In this document: positions 63,881-64,000 of the stretch, in pieces
Layout of the letters: the number at the start of each line of letters is the position of its first letter
How positions within the stretch are numbered: the first letter of the stretch is position 1
Source: Solwaraspora sp. WMMD1047
Lineage (GTDB): Bacteria > Actinomycetota > Actinomycetes > Mycobacteriales > Micromonosporaceae
Length of the DNA: 64,000 nucleotides
Direction of reading: 5' to 3'
Assembly (NCBI RefSeq): GCF_029626155.1
Contig: NZ_JARUBL010000001.1
Span: forward strand, 1,736,001-1,800,000
Made by a program: the position numbers and the translations under genes
The notes under the pieces: model-generated
Told to the model about the DNA's origin: nothing
The model's input: the letters and a program-made list of their open reading frames with translations, nothing else
The model's database searches: none

Positions 63881-64000
63881 ATGGACGTTTCTGAGGATCT
63901 TTCGGCGGACTGTCTGTTCTGCCGGCAGGACGATGCGCGGCTGAACCGTATCTCCCATCAGAACGCGACCTGCTTTGCCCGCCTGGACAACTTCCCCGCG
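63881..64000 (+). CDS. HIT-family protein, 5' part
   Basis: The first 40 residues of a gene cut by the window end. CLFCRQ and the later FARLDNFPA match the start of HIT-domain nucleotide hydrolases. GGAAGG lies 7 bp upstream of the ATG. The catalytic HxHxH would lie beyond the window. Confidence 0.65.
   Translation, partial: MDVSEDLSADCLFCRQDDARLNRISHQNATCFARLDNFPA

Overview
The window comes from a high-GC actinomycete. GTG starts, leaderless promoters, an actinobacterial furA-katG pair and large secreted glycan-active enzymes point to that phylum. Micromonosporaceae is my best guess, but this is inferred from gene content only.

Layout. (1) Positions 1-1297 hold the 3' part of a type I restriction methyltransferase (hsdM), visibly less GC-rich than the rest, then about 470 bp without a gene. 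(2) Positions 1298-34210 form a discrete island. It starts and ends with an identical 51-bp direct repeat, the 3' half of a tRNA-Lys(CTT) gene from the anticodon stem to CCA. Each copy has a tandem GGGTGCTC pair 140/141 bp upstream and a terminator-like hairpin downstream. Neither copy has a 5' tRNA half and no integrase is visible, so this looks like one member of a stack of elements accreted at a tRNA gene. (3) The island is filled by a biosynthetic gene cluster. A minus-strand operon (11870 to 1502) encodes NRPS C-A-PCP, PKS KS-AT-carrier, NRPS A-PCP, type II thioesterase, a lone A domain and a lone PCP. Around it lie an S9 peptidase, a P450, a two-subunit ABC exporter, a freestanding condensation domain, two ATP-grasp ligases, two methyltransferases, a class III aminotransferase, a pyrimidine-nucleoside phosphorylase, a Fe/2-oxoglutarate dioxygenase, two APH-type kinases, an IMPase-like phosphatase and a Tat-exported PhoX-type phosphatase.

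How the cluster may work (inference). Dioxygenase, aminotransferase and nucleoside phosphorylase match part of the route that makes 5'-amino-5'-deoxyuridine or 5-amino-5-deoxyribose in uridine-derived antibiotics. The split assembly line would build a short peptide-polyketide acyl chain. With no integrated thioesterase, release could be amidation by the freestanding C domain or the ATP-grasp ligases. The kinases could keep the product phosphorylated and inactive in the cell, the exporter would move it out, and PhoX would unmask it outside. I do not recognise this exact gene set as a known cluster.

(4) 34.4-37.5 kb: a DUF4326 gene and an unknown gene right outside the island, then a PadR-controlled pair of membrane proteins. 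(5) 37.6-42.1 kb: a secreted GH44 glycanase and a secreted beta-helix protein with a ricin-type lectin tail, convergent on a shared terminator. (6) 42.4-48.5 kb: furA-katG, a lipoprotein, a membrane-anchored Hsp70-like protein and a PRC-barrel protein. (7) 48.6-52.6 kb: a tightly overlapped four-gene operon (PaaK-like ligase, small alpha/beta-barrel-like protein, GNAT-like protein, nitroreductase-like protein) of unknown function. (8) 52.6-63.8 kb: a defence-like block with a soluble Ser/Thr kinase, an HsdR without hsdM/hsdS, a DUF3883 helicase and a divergent SNF2 helicase with an HhH motif. The window ends inside a HIT-family gene.
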